From: DAOTUB01 sp034437455
Lineage (GTDB): Bacteria; Chloroflexota; Anaerolineae; B4-G1
Reading direction: 5' to 3'
Assembly (NCBI GenBank): GCA_034437455.1
Contig: DAOTUB010000207.1
Location: 1 to 38,970, forward strand
DNA: 38,970 nucleotides
The position numbers were made by a program, and so were the translations under genes. How positions within the stretch are numbered: position 1 is the stretch's first letter; every line of letters begins with the position of its first letter. This document shows, one piece after another, positions 8,185-15,829 of this stretch. The notes beneath the pieces were generated by a model. That model saw only the letters and a list, made by a program, of their open reading frames with translations, was not told the origin of the DNA and searched no databases.

Positions 8185-8293
8185 CGCCCAACCGTGATCA
8201 ACGTCATCTCCACGTACCGATCCTCCGCCTGCTTTTCCGGATCCTCCGTCTCCCGGTGATCCTCCGGCGGCAGGGTGGCCTCGACGATAAAGC
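8185..8293 (-). repeat. Truncated second copy of the 3' end of the OmpA-fusion gene
   Basis: These 109 bases match 8852-8960 at 105 positions. They encode, on the minus strand, the last 36 codons and stop of the fusion protein at 8848-10482 (ending YVEMTLITVGR and TAA). All four base differences are third-position synonymous changes (F, T, E, E codons). The copy has no start and is cut off at ~8294, after which the sequence is unrelated. Together with the other copy it brackets the BrnTA toxin-antitoxin genes as a direct repeat. Confidence 0.92.
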
Positions 8294-8316
8294 CCCCTGG
8301 CTAGAAGAGTAGGTTC

Positions 8317-8541
8317 CTACACTACCTCATCGGCTCCTTTTGCTGTGAGGCTTTGCACTACCTTGATGCTAGCTCTGAGCCATTCGTTAACCAATTTCTG
8401 AAGATCAACTTTTTGCTCGTCTGCGAGTTGACTCATAAAGTCGTTCACGTCAGGCTCAAGGTAAACTGGGAAACTGAATACAGCATCAGGATGATAGAAT
8501 TTGCCCCGTTCTCCTTTTGAAAAATCATATTCTACTTTCAT
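8317..8541 (-). CDS. BrnA-like antitoxin
   Basis: A 74-residue acidic protein, MKVEYDFSKGERGKFYHPDAVFSFPVYL, followed by two helices ('DVNDFMSQLADEQKVDLQKLVNEWLRASIKVVQ') that fit the ribbon-helix-helix-like antitoxins encoded after BrnT toxins; 'EYDFSK..RGKFY' is typical of that group. Its start (ATG 8541) overlaps the toxin stop by four bases (ATGA). In known BrnTA modules the antitoxin binds the toxin and represses the shared promoter. Here the module is embedded between gene-end repeats and may be read from the upstream operon. Confidence 0.8.
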   Translation of the reverse strand: MKVEYDFSKGERGKFYHPDAVFSFPVYLEPDVNDFMSQLADEQKVDLQKLVNEWLRASIKVVQSLTAKGADEVV

Positions 8542-8837
8542 AGGTTTCCTTTTTGATACTGTTGAATTTCTCTTCTGGCAGCTTTGCGAGCTGAAATGAT
8601 GCGAATTTCACACAACTCTTTGTTAACCTGTCTAAACGTATGCACAACAACACACAAGATACCATTACTATCTATCCCCAGCGTGATCCAGCGATCCTCG
8701 TGTGCACTATGCTCTTCATCGTAGATGGAGAGATGATTGGGATCACGAAACACAGTAGCTGCCCTACGAAAGGATACATTATGCTTGCGAATATTGGTCC
8801 CGCCCTTCGCGGGGTCCCACTCGAACTTGTAATGCAC
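8538..8837 (-). CDS. BrnT-family ribonuclease toxin
   Basis: A 99-residue protein with the BrnT signature: 'FEWDPAKGGTNIRKHNVSFRRAATVFRDP', 'HEDRWITLGIDSNGILCVVVHTFR' and the C-terminal 'IRIISARKAARREIQQY'. BrnT is a RelE-fold RNase. The conserved basic/His-containing 'RKHNVSF' and 'ISARKA.RRE' blocks are all present, so it looks intact. It starts with GTG 8837 after AAGGACAGATAG. The toxin-first order is normal for BrnTA. Its start lies 10 bases after the stop of the upstream substrate-binding/OmpA gene, so it can be cotranscribed with it. The sequence is AT-richer than its neighbours, consistent with transfer. Confidence 0.92.
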   Translation of the reverse strand: MHYKFEWDPAKGGTNIRKHNVSFRRAATVFRDPNHLSIYDEEHSAHEDRWITLGIDSNGILCVVVHTFRQVNKELCEIRIISARKAARREIQQYQKGNL

Positions 8838-8847
8838 CTATCTGTCC

Positions 8848-10482
8848 TTAGCGCCCAACCGTGATCAACGTCATCTCCACGTACCGATCCTCCGCCTGCT
8901 TCTCCGGATCTTCTGTCTCCCGGTGATCCTCCGGCGGCAGGGTGGCCTCGACGATGAAGCGGGCCGGGTCAATGCCTTGGGAGACCAGGTAGTCCACCAC
9001 CGACTGCGCCCGCGCCTCGGCAAACTCCAGGATCTCGTCCTCCGTATACGTGCCGGGAGGGCCGGGCCAAGCGGAGGAGCCTTTGACCTTCAGGAACAGA
9101 CCCACGCTCTGCGAGAGCGTAGGCATCACGCAATCGTCGAGAATTCGGCGCGACTCGAGCGTCAGCTCGGTCGATTCGGGCAAAAAGTTGAAGCGACGGC
9201 AGGGCAACACCACCAGCGTCGCCGCATCGGCTGTGTTGACGCCGGACAAGTCGAGCTGGGCGGAGAGGGAGAAGCTGTCGTTGACCGGGTTGCCGCTCGC
9301 TTGCAGGCTGGCCTGCGACGCCGAGCGAGAGACAAAGCCGGGATTCACCAGGTCGGCCACGTCGTCGTCGGGCACCTCCAGGCCGGCAGCGGCCCAGGTG
9401 CGCCGGGCGATACTGAGTCGATTCAAGATGGGCCTCAGGTCCCGCATCACAAAAGCGTTGTCGCCCAGGTCGGCCTGGGCCACGCTCTCCAGCCAGAGGA
9501 ACAGGTCCTCGCTGGCGCTTTCGGGATAGACGAAACTCCAGTCGTTGTGCCCCCAATCGGCAATCTGGGCAGCGGCCGTGTCGAAATTCTCCACCTGCGC
9601 CTTGAGCGTGTCGAACCAGGCGTCGTGGAAGGACTGCACCAGGTCGGCCTTGTTATTGATAGACTGGCGGGACGTGACGATCACGTCGATGACGATGCGC
9701 AACTGATTCGAGCTGAGCAAGGGCTTGCCGCCGCTCGCCTCGGCCTCGTAAATGTCCGGCTCCCAACCGGAGACGGCGTCGGCCTGGCCGGCGTTAAAGA
9801 CCTCGATCGCCTCGGCCACGCTGTCCTGGGGCATCAGCGTCACATCGAAGCGCGGGTTCAGCCGGGCGATAGAGAGAGCATAGTAGACAAAGTACTCGCC
9901 CACGCTGCCCCGCGAGAAGGCGATCCGCGCGTCCTTCAAATCGTTGATGGTGGCGACGTCTCGCGCCCAGAGTTGGTCGGCACCGGCGCTCTCGTCCACA
10001 ATGGCGGTGATGATGCCGGGGCTGCTCAAAGCGACCGAGTCCAGCGTGGTCAGCAGACAGTCCCACTGGCCGCTGTCGAGCAGGGCCGTCCGCTGCTCCT
10101 CCGAGACATCGTAGGCAGGATCATCGTCGAGGAAGAAGGGAACCAGCCCCAGGTGAAAGCCGTGCTCGACGTCCTTGCCCGACATCTGCATCTGTTGCAG
10201 GGTAAAGTAGCTGCCAAAGGCATCGGCGCCGCAGATATAGACCGGCAAGCCATCGTCGGGATCATAGTCAGGCGCAAAGACGGGATCGGGCGACTCCAGG
10301 TTAACGACGGGCGTGGGCTGGCCTGTCGAGGGCGTCGCCACCGCGACGGTGGGCACCGCAGTGGCGCTCGCCTCGGTCATCAATCTGCTGACGGCCCCAT
10401 AAGCGACCGCAGCACAGACGATCAACAGAGCGACGCCCACGATGGCGATAAAGATGATACGAGTTCTATCTAGCTTTTGCAT
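8848..10482 (-). CDS. Membrane-anchored substrate-binding protein fused to an OmpA-like C-terminal domain
   Basis: About 544 residues. An N-terminal anchor (~residues 8-31, 'IIFIAIVGVALLIVCAAVAYG') is followed by a Thr/Pro-rich linker and a NitT/TauT-like periplasmic-binding domain (from 'DDGLPVYICGADAFGSYFTLQQMQ' through 'DLKDARIAFSRGSVGEYFVYYAL' and 'FNAGQADAVSGWEPDIYEA'). The last ~120 residues are OmpA/MotB-like ('FNFLPESTELTLESRRILDD', 'FAEARAQSVVDYLVSQGIDPARF'). The canonical OmpA peptidoglycan-binding Asp region is replaced by 'SSAWPGPPGTY' and the final NRRV-type motif is EDRYVEM, so peptidoglycan binding is doubtful. ATG 10482 sits nine bases after AGGAG and lies within the end of the upstream gene. 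It probably senses a ligand at the cell surface. No permease is nearby. Confidence 0.82.
   Translation of the reverse strand: MQKLDRTRIIFIAIVGVALLIVCAAVAYGAVSRLMTEASATAVPTVAVATPSTGQPTPVVNLESPDPVFAPDYDPDDGLPVYICGADAFGSYFTLQQMQMSGKDVEHGFHLGLVPFFLDDDPAYDVSEEQRTALLDSGQWDCLLTTLDSVALSSPGIITAIVDESAGADQLWARDVATINDLKDARIAFSRGSVGEYFVYYALSIARLNPRFDVTLMPQDSVAEAIEVFNAGQADAVSGWEPDIYEAEASGGKPLLSSNQLRIVIDVIVTSRQSINNKADLVQSFHDAWFDTLKAQVENFDTAAAQIADWGHNDWSFVYPESASEDLFLWLESVAQADLGDNAFVMRDLRPILNRLSIARRTWAAAGLEVPDDDVADLVNPGFVSRSASQASLQASGNPVNDSFSLSAQLDLSGVNTADAATLVVLPCRRFNFLPESTELTLESRRILDDCVMPTLSQSVGLFLKVKGSSAWPGPPGTYTEDEILEFAEARAQSVVDYLVSQGIDPARFIVEATLPPEDHRETEDPEKQAEDRYVEMTLITVGR
8852..8960 (-). repeat. Intact-gene copy of the 109-bp direct repeat
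   Basis: This is the 3' end of the substrate-binding/OmpA gene in its intact context. It is the same orientation as, and 667 bases away from, the copy at 8185-8293. The BrnTA genes lie between them. Confidence 0.9.
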
Positions 10483-11950
10483 AATCATCCACTCCTGTAA
10501 GTTCGGGCAGAGGTTTCTTATAACCAAGGTTACGCAGAACATCGTTGGAGCTTTGGCCGGGGAGGATCTCGAATTGGTAGCGGCCATCGCTGTCTCGATC
10601 CACGATCAACTCGACCGCCTCGGGCAGGGCGCAGTGTTTGCTGCCGCGCACGCCGCCCAGCATCTCCTGGTAAGCGCCGATGCCGAAAAAGCCGATGTAC
10701 AGATCGTCGGTCTCTACCGGCAGGTAGAGAGGAGAGTGGCTGGGCTTGGGTGGATAGACGTCGTCGCTGTCGCACGTCATCCCTCCCAGTTGCACCCGCC
10801 GAAAGGGTTTGTCGAGGTGATTCAACGGCAAGACGACAAAGTGTTCGCTCAAGGCCCAGCTATCGGGGAAGGAGGTCATGATCGAGCCGTCAATGATGTA
10901 CCAGGGCAATTTCGATCTGTTCTCCTTGACCGTCACCACCTTGAAGAGATGCGCGCCGTGTTCGGTGGCGGTATAACGGCCAAACTCGCCCATCACGTCG
11001 GGGACGGGCACGTCGTAACGGGCGCACACCGCTTGCAGCGCGGTCAGCAAACGACGCACGAAACCGTGGTAGTCGAAGGTAAAATCGAGCGTCATCGGCG
11101 CGGGCACACCGCCGCCAAAGTCAAAGAGGCTCAGGCTGGGATACTGTTGGCGCAGTTGGGCGTAAATCTCGATGGGAGGAGTGAGCCAGGTCAGGAAATC
11201 CGTCTCGCTCACGATCTGGCTGCCGACCATGGCGTGATAGAGCTTGAGGCTGAGATTGGGAGCAGTGGCGACGGCCTCGGCCGCTTCCCACAAAGTATCC
11301 ACGTCCAACCCAAAACGGCAGTTGTGCGCGTCCATCTCGGCCAGATCCTGGTGATGACCGTAGCTTTTTTGCCTCAGCCCGACCTCAAAGTGGAGTCCAG
11401 AATCGATCAGGGGAGGCAACTCGCCCAGATCCTCGACCACCGGGATGACGTTGTCGTGCTCGCGCCTGAGGCGGACGATATTGTCGGCATAGTCCGTACC
11501 GGCCGCCTTGAATCCGTTACAGATCACCATTTGCTCCGGCGCCAGGCGGCCCGCGGCGATCATGAGCCGGGCAATCTCGACGTCCACCGTGCCAGACATC
11601 TCGTGATGGGCGCGGGCGCCCAACGTCGTGCGCACGACCTCCTCGGCGGCGTTCGCCTTGGAGGCGTAGGCGTAATGGAAGCGGCCAGCGTATCCAATTT
11701 CGGCGCTCACGTCGGCGAAAATCCGGCGCATCTGCCCGATCTTTTGGCGGATCTTGGGCAAATAGATGATTTCGAGTGGACTGGGCAACGTTTTCGTCAA
11801 TCCCTGATCTTGCCGCCCGCCGACGAACAGTTGCGCCAGGTCCAAATTTTCAAAGTAGAGGCGGCTATCGCGGACGTTCAGGTAATCGTTAAAGGTATGC
11901 CGATCTGGAACCGGTTTCTCTTGCTCCCAACCGATGACAGGATGTGCCAT
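10466..11950 (-). CDS. PLP-dependent arginine decarboxylase-like enzyme (Orn/Lys/Arg decarboxylase group 2)
   Basis: About 494 residues, alanine-racemase-type fold. The PLP lysine lies in 'YAYASKANAAEEV' (~residue 97). Also seen are the phosphate-binding 'FDFGGGVP', 'EFGRYTATEHG', the active-site cysteine motif 'TCDSDDVY' and 'FGIGAYQEMLGG' near the C-terminus, in the order expected for fold-III basic amino acid decarboxylases and closest to SpeA. It is shorter than the usual ~630-residue SpeA, lacking a large insertion, so ornithine, arginine or another diamine precursor remains possible. ATG 11950 follows GAGGAGG; the TTG one codon upstream is less likely. Its end overlaps the start of the fusion gene by 17 bases, so the two are cotranscribed. 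A promoter lies at 12023-12051. Confidence 0.85.
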   Translation of the reverse strand: MAHPVIGWEQEKPVPDRHTFNDYLNVRDSRLYFENLDLAQLFVGGRQDQGLTKTLPSPLEIIYLPKIRQKIGQMRRIFADVSAEIGYAGRFHYAYASKANAAEEVVRTTLGARAHHEMSGTVDVEIARLMIAAGRLAPEQMVICNGFKAAGTDYADNIVRLRREHDNVIPVVEDLGELPPLIDSGLHFEVGLRQKSYGHHQDLAEMDAHNCRFGLDVDTLWEAAEAVATAPNLSLKLYHAMVGSQIVSETDFLTWLTPPIEIYAQLRQQYPSLSLFDFGGGVPAPMTLDFTFDYHGFVRRLLTALQAVCARYDVPVPDVMGEFGRYTATEHGAHLFKVVTVKENRSKLPWYIIDGSIMTSFPDSWALSEHFVVLPLNHLDKPFRRVQLGGMTCDSDDVYPPKPSHSPLYLPVETDDLYIGFFGIGAYQEMLGGVRGSKHCALPEAVELIVDRDSDGRYQFEILPGQSSNDVLRNLGYKKPLPELTGVDDYAKAR

Positions 11951-12022
11951 CAAATATCCTCCTCATATATGTATACGATAAAAGCGGCAGAAGGTTGCGT
12001 GGGTACCCCGGTAGTGATACAG

Positions 12023-12051
12023 ATTGTAGCACATTTTCCCACCGACTTCAA
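12023..12051 (-). promoter_or_regulatory. Sigma-70-type promoter for the decarboxylase operon
   Basis: On the minus strand TTGAAG (12046-12051), a 17-bp spacer and TACAAT (12023-12028) preceded by TGC (extended -10). The predicted transcript starts near 12016, about 66 bases before ATG 11950. It sits just after the stop of the preceding gene, so it can start a sub-operon made of the decarboxylase, the fusion protein, BrnTA and SPFH. Confidence 0.6.
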
Positions 12052-12059
12052 ATCATCCG

Positions 12060-13916
12060 TCAGGGTCGCACGTCAAGTTGTTCGATGTTCCAGAGCGCGG
12101 AGGTTTGAGTGGGATCGGGCGACAGGCCGATGACTGACGGTTGAGCCAACACGATCTTTAGACGCTGAAAGAGCGGCAACACCGGCAACCGCTCGGAAAA
12201 GATACGCTGCGACTCGATGTGACCGGCGACATAGTTCTCGCTGCCGGGAAAAGCATCCAAAGCCATTCGACAGGCAGTGTCGTACTCGTCGTCGAGAAAA
12301 CCGGCGACGTTGGGCCGATCCCAGCGACCAGAATCGGGCACCTGGCTGCTCAGAAAGAGATCGCACAACGGGTCGGGCGTGGCGCGCCAGGAGAACTGGG
12401 CCAGATCGAAGCGCCGGCCAAAGAGTATCCCCTCCGGCCCAGGGGCGAAGAGCGACTCAGGGGACGCGCTCTCTACAATGACCTCGATACCACAGGCAGC
12501 CAGGTAGGTCTGGACGAGTTGACCTGTCTGAAGACGCAGCAGATCGTCCGTCGTGACATATGCGACTCGAAACGACGCACCGTCGGCAATGCCGGGGATT
12601 GAGTGGGCCTCGCGCACCGAGTCGCCGTCCTCGTCGTACCAGCCAGCGGTTGCCAGGAACTTTTGCCCGGCTTCTGGATCGTACTCCCAGATGGTCAGCG
12701 CGTCACCGGCATAGAGGGGGTGTTCAGGAGGGAGGTAACTGTGCAACACTCGACCGGACAAGCCCAGAGTCTCGCTCACCACAGCCTGCCGGTCGATGCA
12801 GAGTGCAATCGCCTGCCGCACGCGCACGTCCTCGAAAAAGTCGGGGCGATCATAGTCCGAATTGGGACTGATGCCAAAGGCCAGGAACTCGCAACGGGTA
12901 CCGTGGGCGGAGAGCGTCTCGATCCGCGATGGATCGGAGAGCGCAGCGCGCACTGGACCTGCGGCCTCGTGCGTGACCACGTCACAGCGTCCGCTCAAGA
13001 GCTCCTCCGCCAGCCTGGCCGGATCGGGGATGAAACGGAAGATGACCTCATCCATACGGGGAAGGCCATCGTGGGCGCGAAAGTAGATGGGATTGCGCAC
13101 GACGGTTAGCCGGTCGCCGGGAATCCACTCGTGGATGACAAAGGGCCCCCAGCCCAGAGGTTTGCGCGTCGCCACATCAGCGGTGAGCAACTCGGCGGCA
13201 GATAGATGTCCCCAGGCATGGCGGGGCAGCGGGTGCCAAAAGTCGAGCCAGTAACTTTGATCCAGGAATCCAGGGATGCCGCTCCAGACCACCACGCGCG
13301 TGTCTGCGGCACGGTAATCGCTGGTGCGCTCAATGACGTGCTTTCCGGTCGCGGTAGCGGGTTCAGAGGCAAGCTCGAAAGAAAAGACCGAATCGTCAGC
13401 CGTGAGCAGCATACCGTCGGACCAGTAGAGATCGGGTTGCAGGGTGAACGTGACGATCATCCGCCGCATCAAGAGCGGCGTGCCGTCAAAGATCACGCGC
13501 TGGCCTCCAACATCCTCGACCATCACGCCAGGCGACAGTTCGATCACGCTGCCACTGGCGTCGAGCACGCGGTCGCCTGTCTGGACAGCAGTGCTCTCTA
13601 CACCGGCGTCGCCGTTGACCAGACTGGGAAGATGGGTGAGGATGACCGGCTGATCGGCATAGTTTCGATGGTCTATTGGCCCATCGTAGATGGCCTGCCA
13701 CACGTGTTGGGCGGCGACGCTATCTGCGCCGTAAAGGTAGAGGCTGCCAGGCTCCTCGGACGAGCAGATCGTGAGGCGTTTAGGCTCTGGTGTCGCGCTA
13801 GCGGACGGCGTGGGAGGCGGTGTAGGAGATGGGCTGGGCGTTGGCGGCGCAGTCGGTTCCGCCGCGCACGCAGCGCAAAGGATCAAGACGATTGGGATGA
13901 CAAGCAGACGTTTCAT
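12060..13916 (-). CDS. Family 5 (peptide/nickel-type) ABC substrate-binding lipoprotein
   Basis: A 618-residue extracytoplasmic lipoprotein. Residues 1-17 form a lipoprotein signal with lipobox LCAAC, followed by a long Pro/Ser/Thr linker (EPTAPPTPSPSPTPPPTPSA). The body fits SBP_bac_5 proteins: 'YWSDGMLLTADDSVFSFELA', 'PLGWGPFVIHEWIPGDRLTVVRNPIYF', 'DVRVRQAIALCIDRQAVV', 'AGQKFLATAGWYD'. Such proteins capture oligopeptides, nickel or other solutes for Opp/Dpp permeases. No permease or ATPase gene is in this window, so it may act with one elsewhere or as a receptor. It starts 10 bases after the LCP stop, so it is cotranscribed from the promoter at 14865-14893. Its ribosome binding site is weak (AAGGGCG). 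Confidence 0.9.
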   Translation of the reverse strand: MKRLLVIPIVLILCAACAAEPTAPPTPSPSPTPPPTPSASATPEPKRLTICSSEEPGSLYLYGADSVAAQHVWQAIYDGPIDHRNYADQPVILTHLPSLVNGDAGVESTAVQTGDRVLDASGSVIELSPGVMVEDVGGQRVIFDGTPLLMRRMIVTFTLQPDLYWSDGMLLTADDSVFSFELASEPATATGKHVIERTSDYRAADTRVVVWSGIPGFLDQSYWLDFWHPLPRHAWGHLSAAELLTADVATRKPLGWGPFVIHEWIPGDRLTVVRNPIYFRAHDGLPRMDEVIFRFIPDPARLAEELLSGRCDVVTHEAAGPVRAALSDPSRIETLSAHGTRCEFLAFGISPNSDYDRPDFFEDVRVRQAIALCIDRQAVVSETLGLSGRVLHSYLPPEHPLYAGDALTIWEYDPEAGQKFLATAGWYDEDGDSVREAHSIPGIADGASFRVAYVTTDDLLRLQTGQLVQTYLAACGIEVIVESASPESLFAPGPEGILFGRRFDLAQFSWRATPDPLCDLFLSSQVPDSGRWDRPNVAGFLDDEYDTACRMALDAFPGSENYVAGHIESQRIFSERLPVLPLFQRLKIVLAQPSVIGLSPDPTQTSALWNIEQLDVRP

Positions 13917-13926
13917 AGCGGCGCCC

Positions 13927-14841
13927 TTACGGAAAAAACAAATCCTGCATTACAGGATTGATCGTGTCCCAACGTGGAAGCAGCACATTCGCTCCCGTAG
14001 GAGCGATCCAGGGATCCGCCATCTCGCGACCGATCTCGCGAAGCTCGATACCGTCTGGCCCGACGCGATAGAGGGTAGGAGCCAATAGAATGATCTCCTC
14101 AAAAGTCAGGTCCGTATCCACATTGTCCATCACGACCTGGTAGATGGAGGGCAGATCGGGCCATATCTCAGTATCAAAGATACGGCGCAACAGAGCGATG
14201 AAAATCTGTTGTTGATGTCCAAGCCGGTCAAAGTCTGAGGAATGGGAGCGGGAGCGAGCATAGCGCAGCGCCATCTCGCCATCCATACGCTGAAGACCGG
14301 CGGGGATCTCGATACGGGTGACGCCATAGTCATCGGTGGGGTAAGCATTGTCCACGATCGGCTCCTCGACAAAAATATCTATCCCGCCGACCGCATCCAC
14401 GATGGCGCGAAACCCCTCAAAGTCCACGCGCACATAGTGGTGGACCGGCACGCCAAAGTTCTGCGTCACGGCCTGCATCGCTAGCGCAGGGCCTCCACCC
14501 TCCGCCCGGGTTTGCGCTCCATAAGCCTCGCCCCAGAAATAGGCAGTGTTGATACGACCAGCACCATAGCCGGGGATTCCGACGTAAAGATCGCGGGGAA
14601 TGGAAATCACCCCGATGCGCGGACCGGACGGATAGCACGTCAACAACATGATCACGTCGGAACGGACGATGTACCCATCCTCTGGCCGGCGGTCGAGGCC
14701 GAGAATGAGCACGTTCGTGCGTGGCTGAGCCGCACTCTGCCGCCACCAGGAGAGTCCAGCCAGAAACAATCCCCCAACGATGACCAGGATGCTCGCCTGG
14801 AGCAAGGGAAAAAGACTAGCACGATTACTTTTTCGAGCCAT
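13927..14841 (-). CDS. LytR-CpsA-Psr (LCP) family glycopolymer transferase
   Basis: A 304-residue membrane protein with a short basic N-terminus and one membrane segment (~residues 12-33), then an extracytoplasmic LCP domain. Seen are 'NVLILGLDRR', 'RSDVIMLLT', 'ISIPRDLYVGIPGYGAGRINTAYFWG', 'VGGIDIFV' and 'MALRYARSRSHSSDFDRLGHQQQ', which carry the conserved Asp and Arg residues that bind the polyprenyl pyrophosphate substrate. LCP enzymes move lipid-linked glycopolymers onto peptidoglycan or proteins. This is the only transfer enzyme in the window that could use the products of the membrane glycosyltransferases, but that link is inferred from proximity. ATG 14841 follows AAGGAAACGCC; the ATG at 14874 lies in the promoter. 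Confidence 0.93.
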   Translation of the reverse strand: MARKSNRASLFPLLQASILVIVGGLFLAGLSWWRQSAAQPRTNVLILGLDRRPEDGYIVRSDVIMLLTCYPSGPRIGVISIPRDLYVGIPGYGAGRINTAYFWGEAYGAQTRAEGGGPALAMQAVTQNFGVPVHHYVRVDFEGFRAIVDAVGGIDIFVEEPIVDNAYPTDDYGVTRIEIPAGLQRMDGEMALRYARSRSHSSDFDRLGHQQQIFIALLRRIFDTEIWPDLPSIYQVVMDNVDTDLTFEEIILLAPTLYRVGPDGIELREIGREMADPWIAPTGANVLLPRWDTINPVMQDLFFP

Positions 14842-14864
14842 GGCGTTTCCTTCAATTGGACAAG

Positions 14865-14893
14865 ATTGTAACATCAGGGTAGGAGGCTGTCAA
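14865..14893 (-). promoter_or_regulatory. Sigma-70-type promoter for LCP gene
   Basis: TTGACA (minus, 14888-14893), exactly 17 bp, then TACAAT (14865-14870). The expected start is near 14858, giving a leader of about 17 bases that contains the AAGGAAA ribosome binding site. Its -35 box lies 12 bp from the -35 box of the oppositely directed mutM promoter. Confidence 0.75.
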
Positions 14894-14905
14894 CCAACGG
14901 CGGCT

Positions 14906-14934
14906 TTGACATGCCAGGCAACTCCATTTATAAT
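14906..14934 (+). promoter_or_regulatory. Full-consensus promoter for mutM, leaderless
   Basis: TTGACA (14906-14911), a 17-bp spacer and TATAAT (14929-14934), all 12 consensus bases present. The start codon ATG is at 14944, only 10 bases after the -10 box, so the transcript should begin at or within 1-3 bases of the ATG. No ribosome binding site is possible. Confidence 0.8.
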
Positions 14935-14943
14935 ACCGGCGCT

Positions 14944-15810
14944 ATGCCCGAATTACCCGAAGTCGAGACAGTCGCCCGCGGCCTGCGAGCAGCCCTGGTT
15001 GGATGCTCTATCGCCGGAGTGGAAATACAATGGGAACGCAGCATCGTCTTGACTGAAAGTCGGTCCAGCCAAGACATCGCCGTACCCGATCCCATTGCCT
15101 TTGCCCGGCGATTAGAGGGCCAGACGGTCGCCGACGTAGGGCGACGTGGAAAATGGATCGTGATCGCGCTGGATAGCAGCGACACGCTGCTCGTTCACCT
15201 GCGCATGACCGGGCAGCTTTTGCTCGATTCCGGCGCTTGCCCCGACGACCGGCATACTCGCGTGCTGTTCCTCCTCGACGATGGACAATGGCTCCGCTTT
15301 TCGGATACGCGCAAGTTTGGCCGGATGGTTCTGACGGCCAATCCCGACGACGTATTGGGCAACCTGGGGCCAGAGCCGCTGGCGGACGATTTTACGGCTG
15401 CAGGGTTGGAAGAGTTGCTGGCGCAGCGACGGGGCCGCATCAAACCACTGCTGCTCGATCAGCGCTTCCTGGCCGGCCTGGGCAACATCTATGCGAGCGA
15501 GGCGCTGTGGCGAGCGTCCGTTCACCCACTGCGCCGGGCCGACAGCCTATCACCGGCCGAGGTGGAGCGGTTGCACGAGGGTATCCGCTCGGTGCTGCGG
15601 GCGGCCATCGCTGAGGGCGGCACGACGCTTGCGGACGCAGCCTACCAGCAAGCAAACGGAAAGCCAGGCGAATTCTCCAATCAGTTGGCGGTCTATGGGC
15701 GAGAGGGAGAGCCTTGTCCACGTTGCAGCGCAGCGATCGAGCGCATCAAGGTGGGCCAGCGGAGTACGTATCTGTGCCCACGTTGCCAGCTTCTGCCAGA
15801 AAAAGAATGA
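14944..15810 (+). CDS. mutM: Formamidopyrimidine-DNA glycosylase (Fpg/MutM)
   Basis: A 288-residue, full-length base-excision repair enzyme removing 8-oxoguanine and formamidopyrimidines and nicking the abasic site. The start is fixed by the catalytic N-terminus: after Met removal it begins PELPEVETV, with Pro1 the Schiff-base nucleophile and Glu2 essential. Also seen are 'GRRGKWIVIAL' with the conserved Lys, 'LLVHLRMTGQL', 'FSDTRKFGRM', the helix-two-turn-helix region 'LAGLGNIYASEALW' and a C-terminal zinc finger CPRC...YLCPRCQ with the Arg in 'GQRSTYLC'. The frame extends upstream to 14911, but that part is the promoter. It is divergent from the LCP gene and convergent with the next gene, 19 bases away. 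Confidence 0.97.
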   Translation: MPELPEVETVARGLRAALVGCSIAGVEIQWERSIVLTESRSSQDIAVPDPIAFARRLEGQTVADVGRRGKWIVIALDSSDTLLVHLRMTGQLLLDSGACPDDRHTRVLFLLDDGQWLRFSDTRKFGRMVLTANPDDVLGNLGPEPLADDFTAAGLEELLAQRRGRIKPLLLDQRFLAGLGNIYASEALWRASVHPLRRADSLSPAEVERLHEGIRSVLRAAIAEGGTTLADAAYQQANGKPGEFSNQLAVYGREGEPCPRCSAAIERIKVGQRSTYLCPRCQLLPEKE

Positions 15811-15829
15811 CTCCCATACCGAGTTTGCT

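Noticed and set aside
8923..10473. Long open frame on the plus strand opposite the substrate-binding/OmpA gene
   Set aside because: It is the antisense shadow of a GC-rich gene with clear domains. No ribosome binding site or recognisable protein features support it.
10442..12133. Long plus-strand frame opposite the decarboxylase gene
   Set aside because: Same reason: the opposite strand has all catalytic motifs, and this frame yields no known family pattern.
14911..14943. Upstream start for mutM giving 11 extra residues
   Set aside because: It lies within the promoter spacer and -10 box, and the enzyme needs Pro directly after the initiator Met at 14944.
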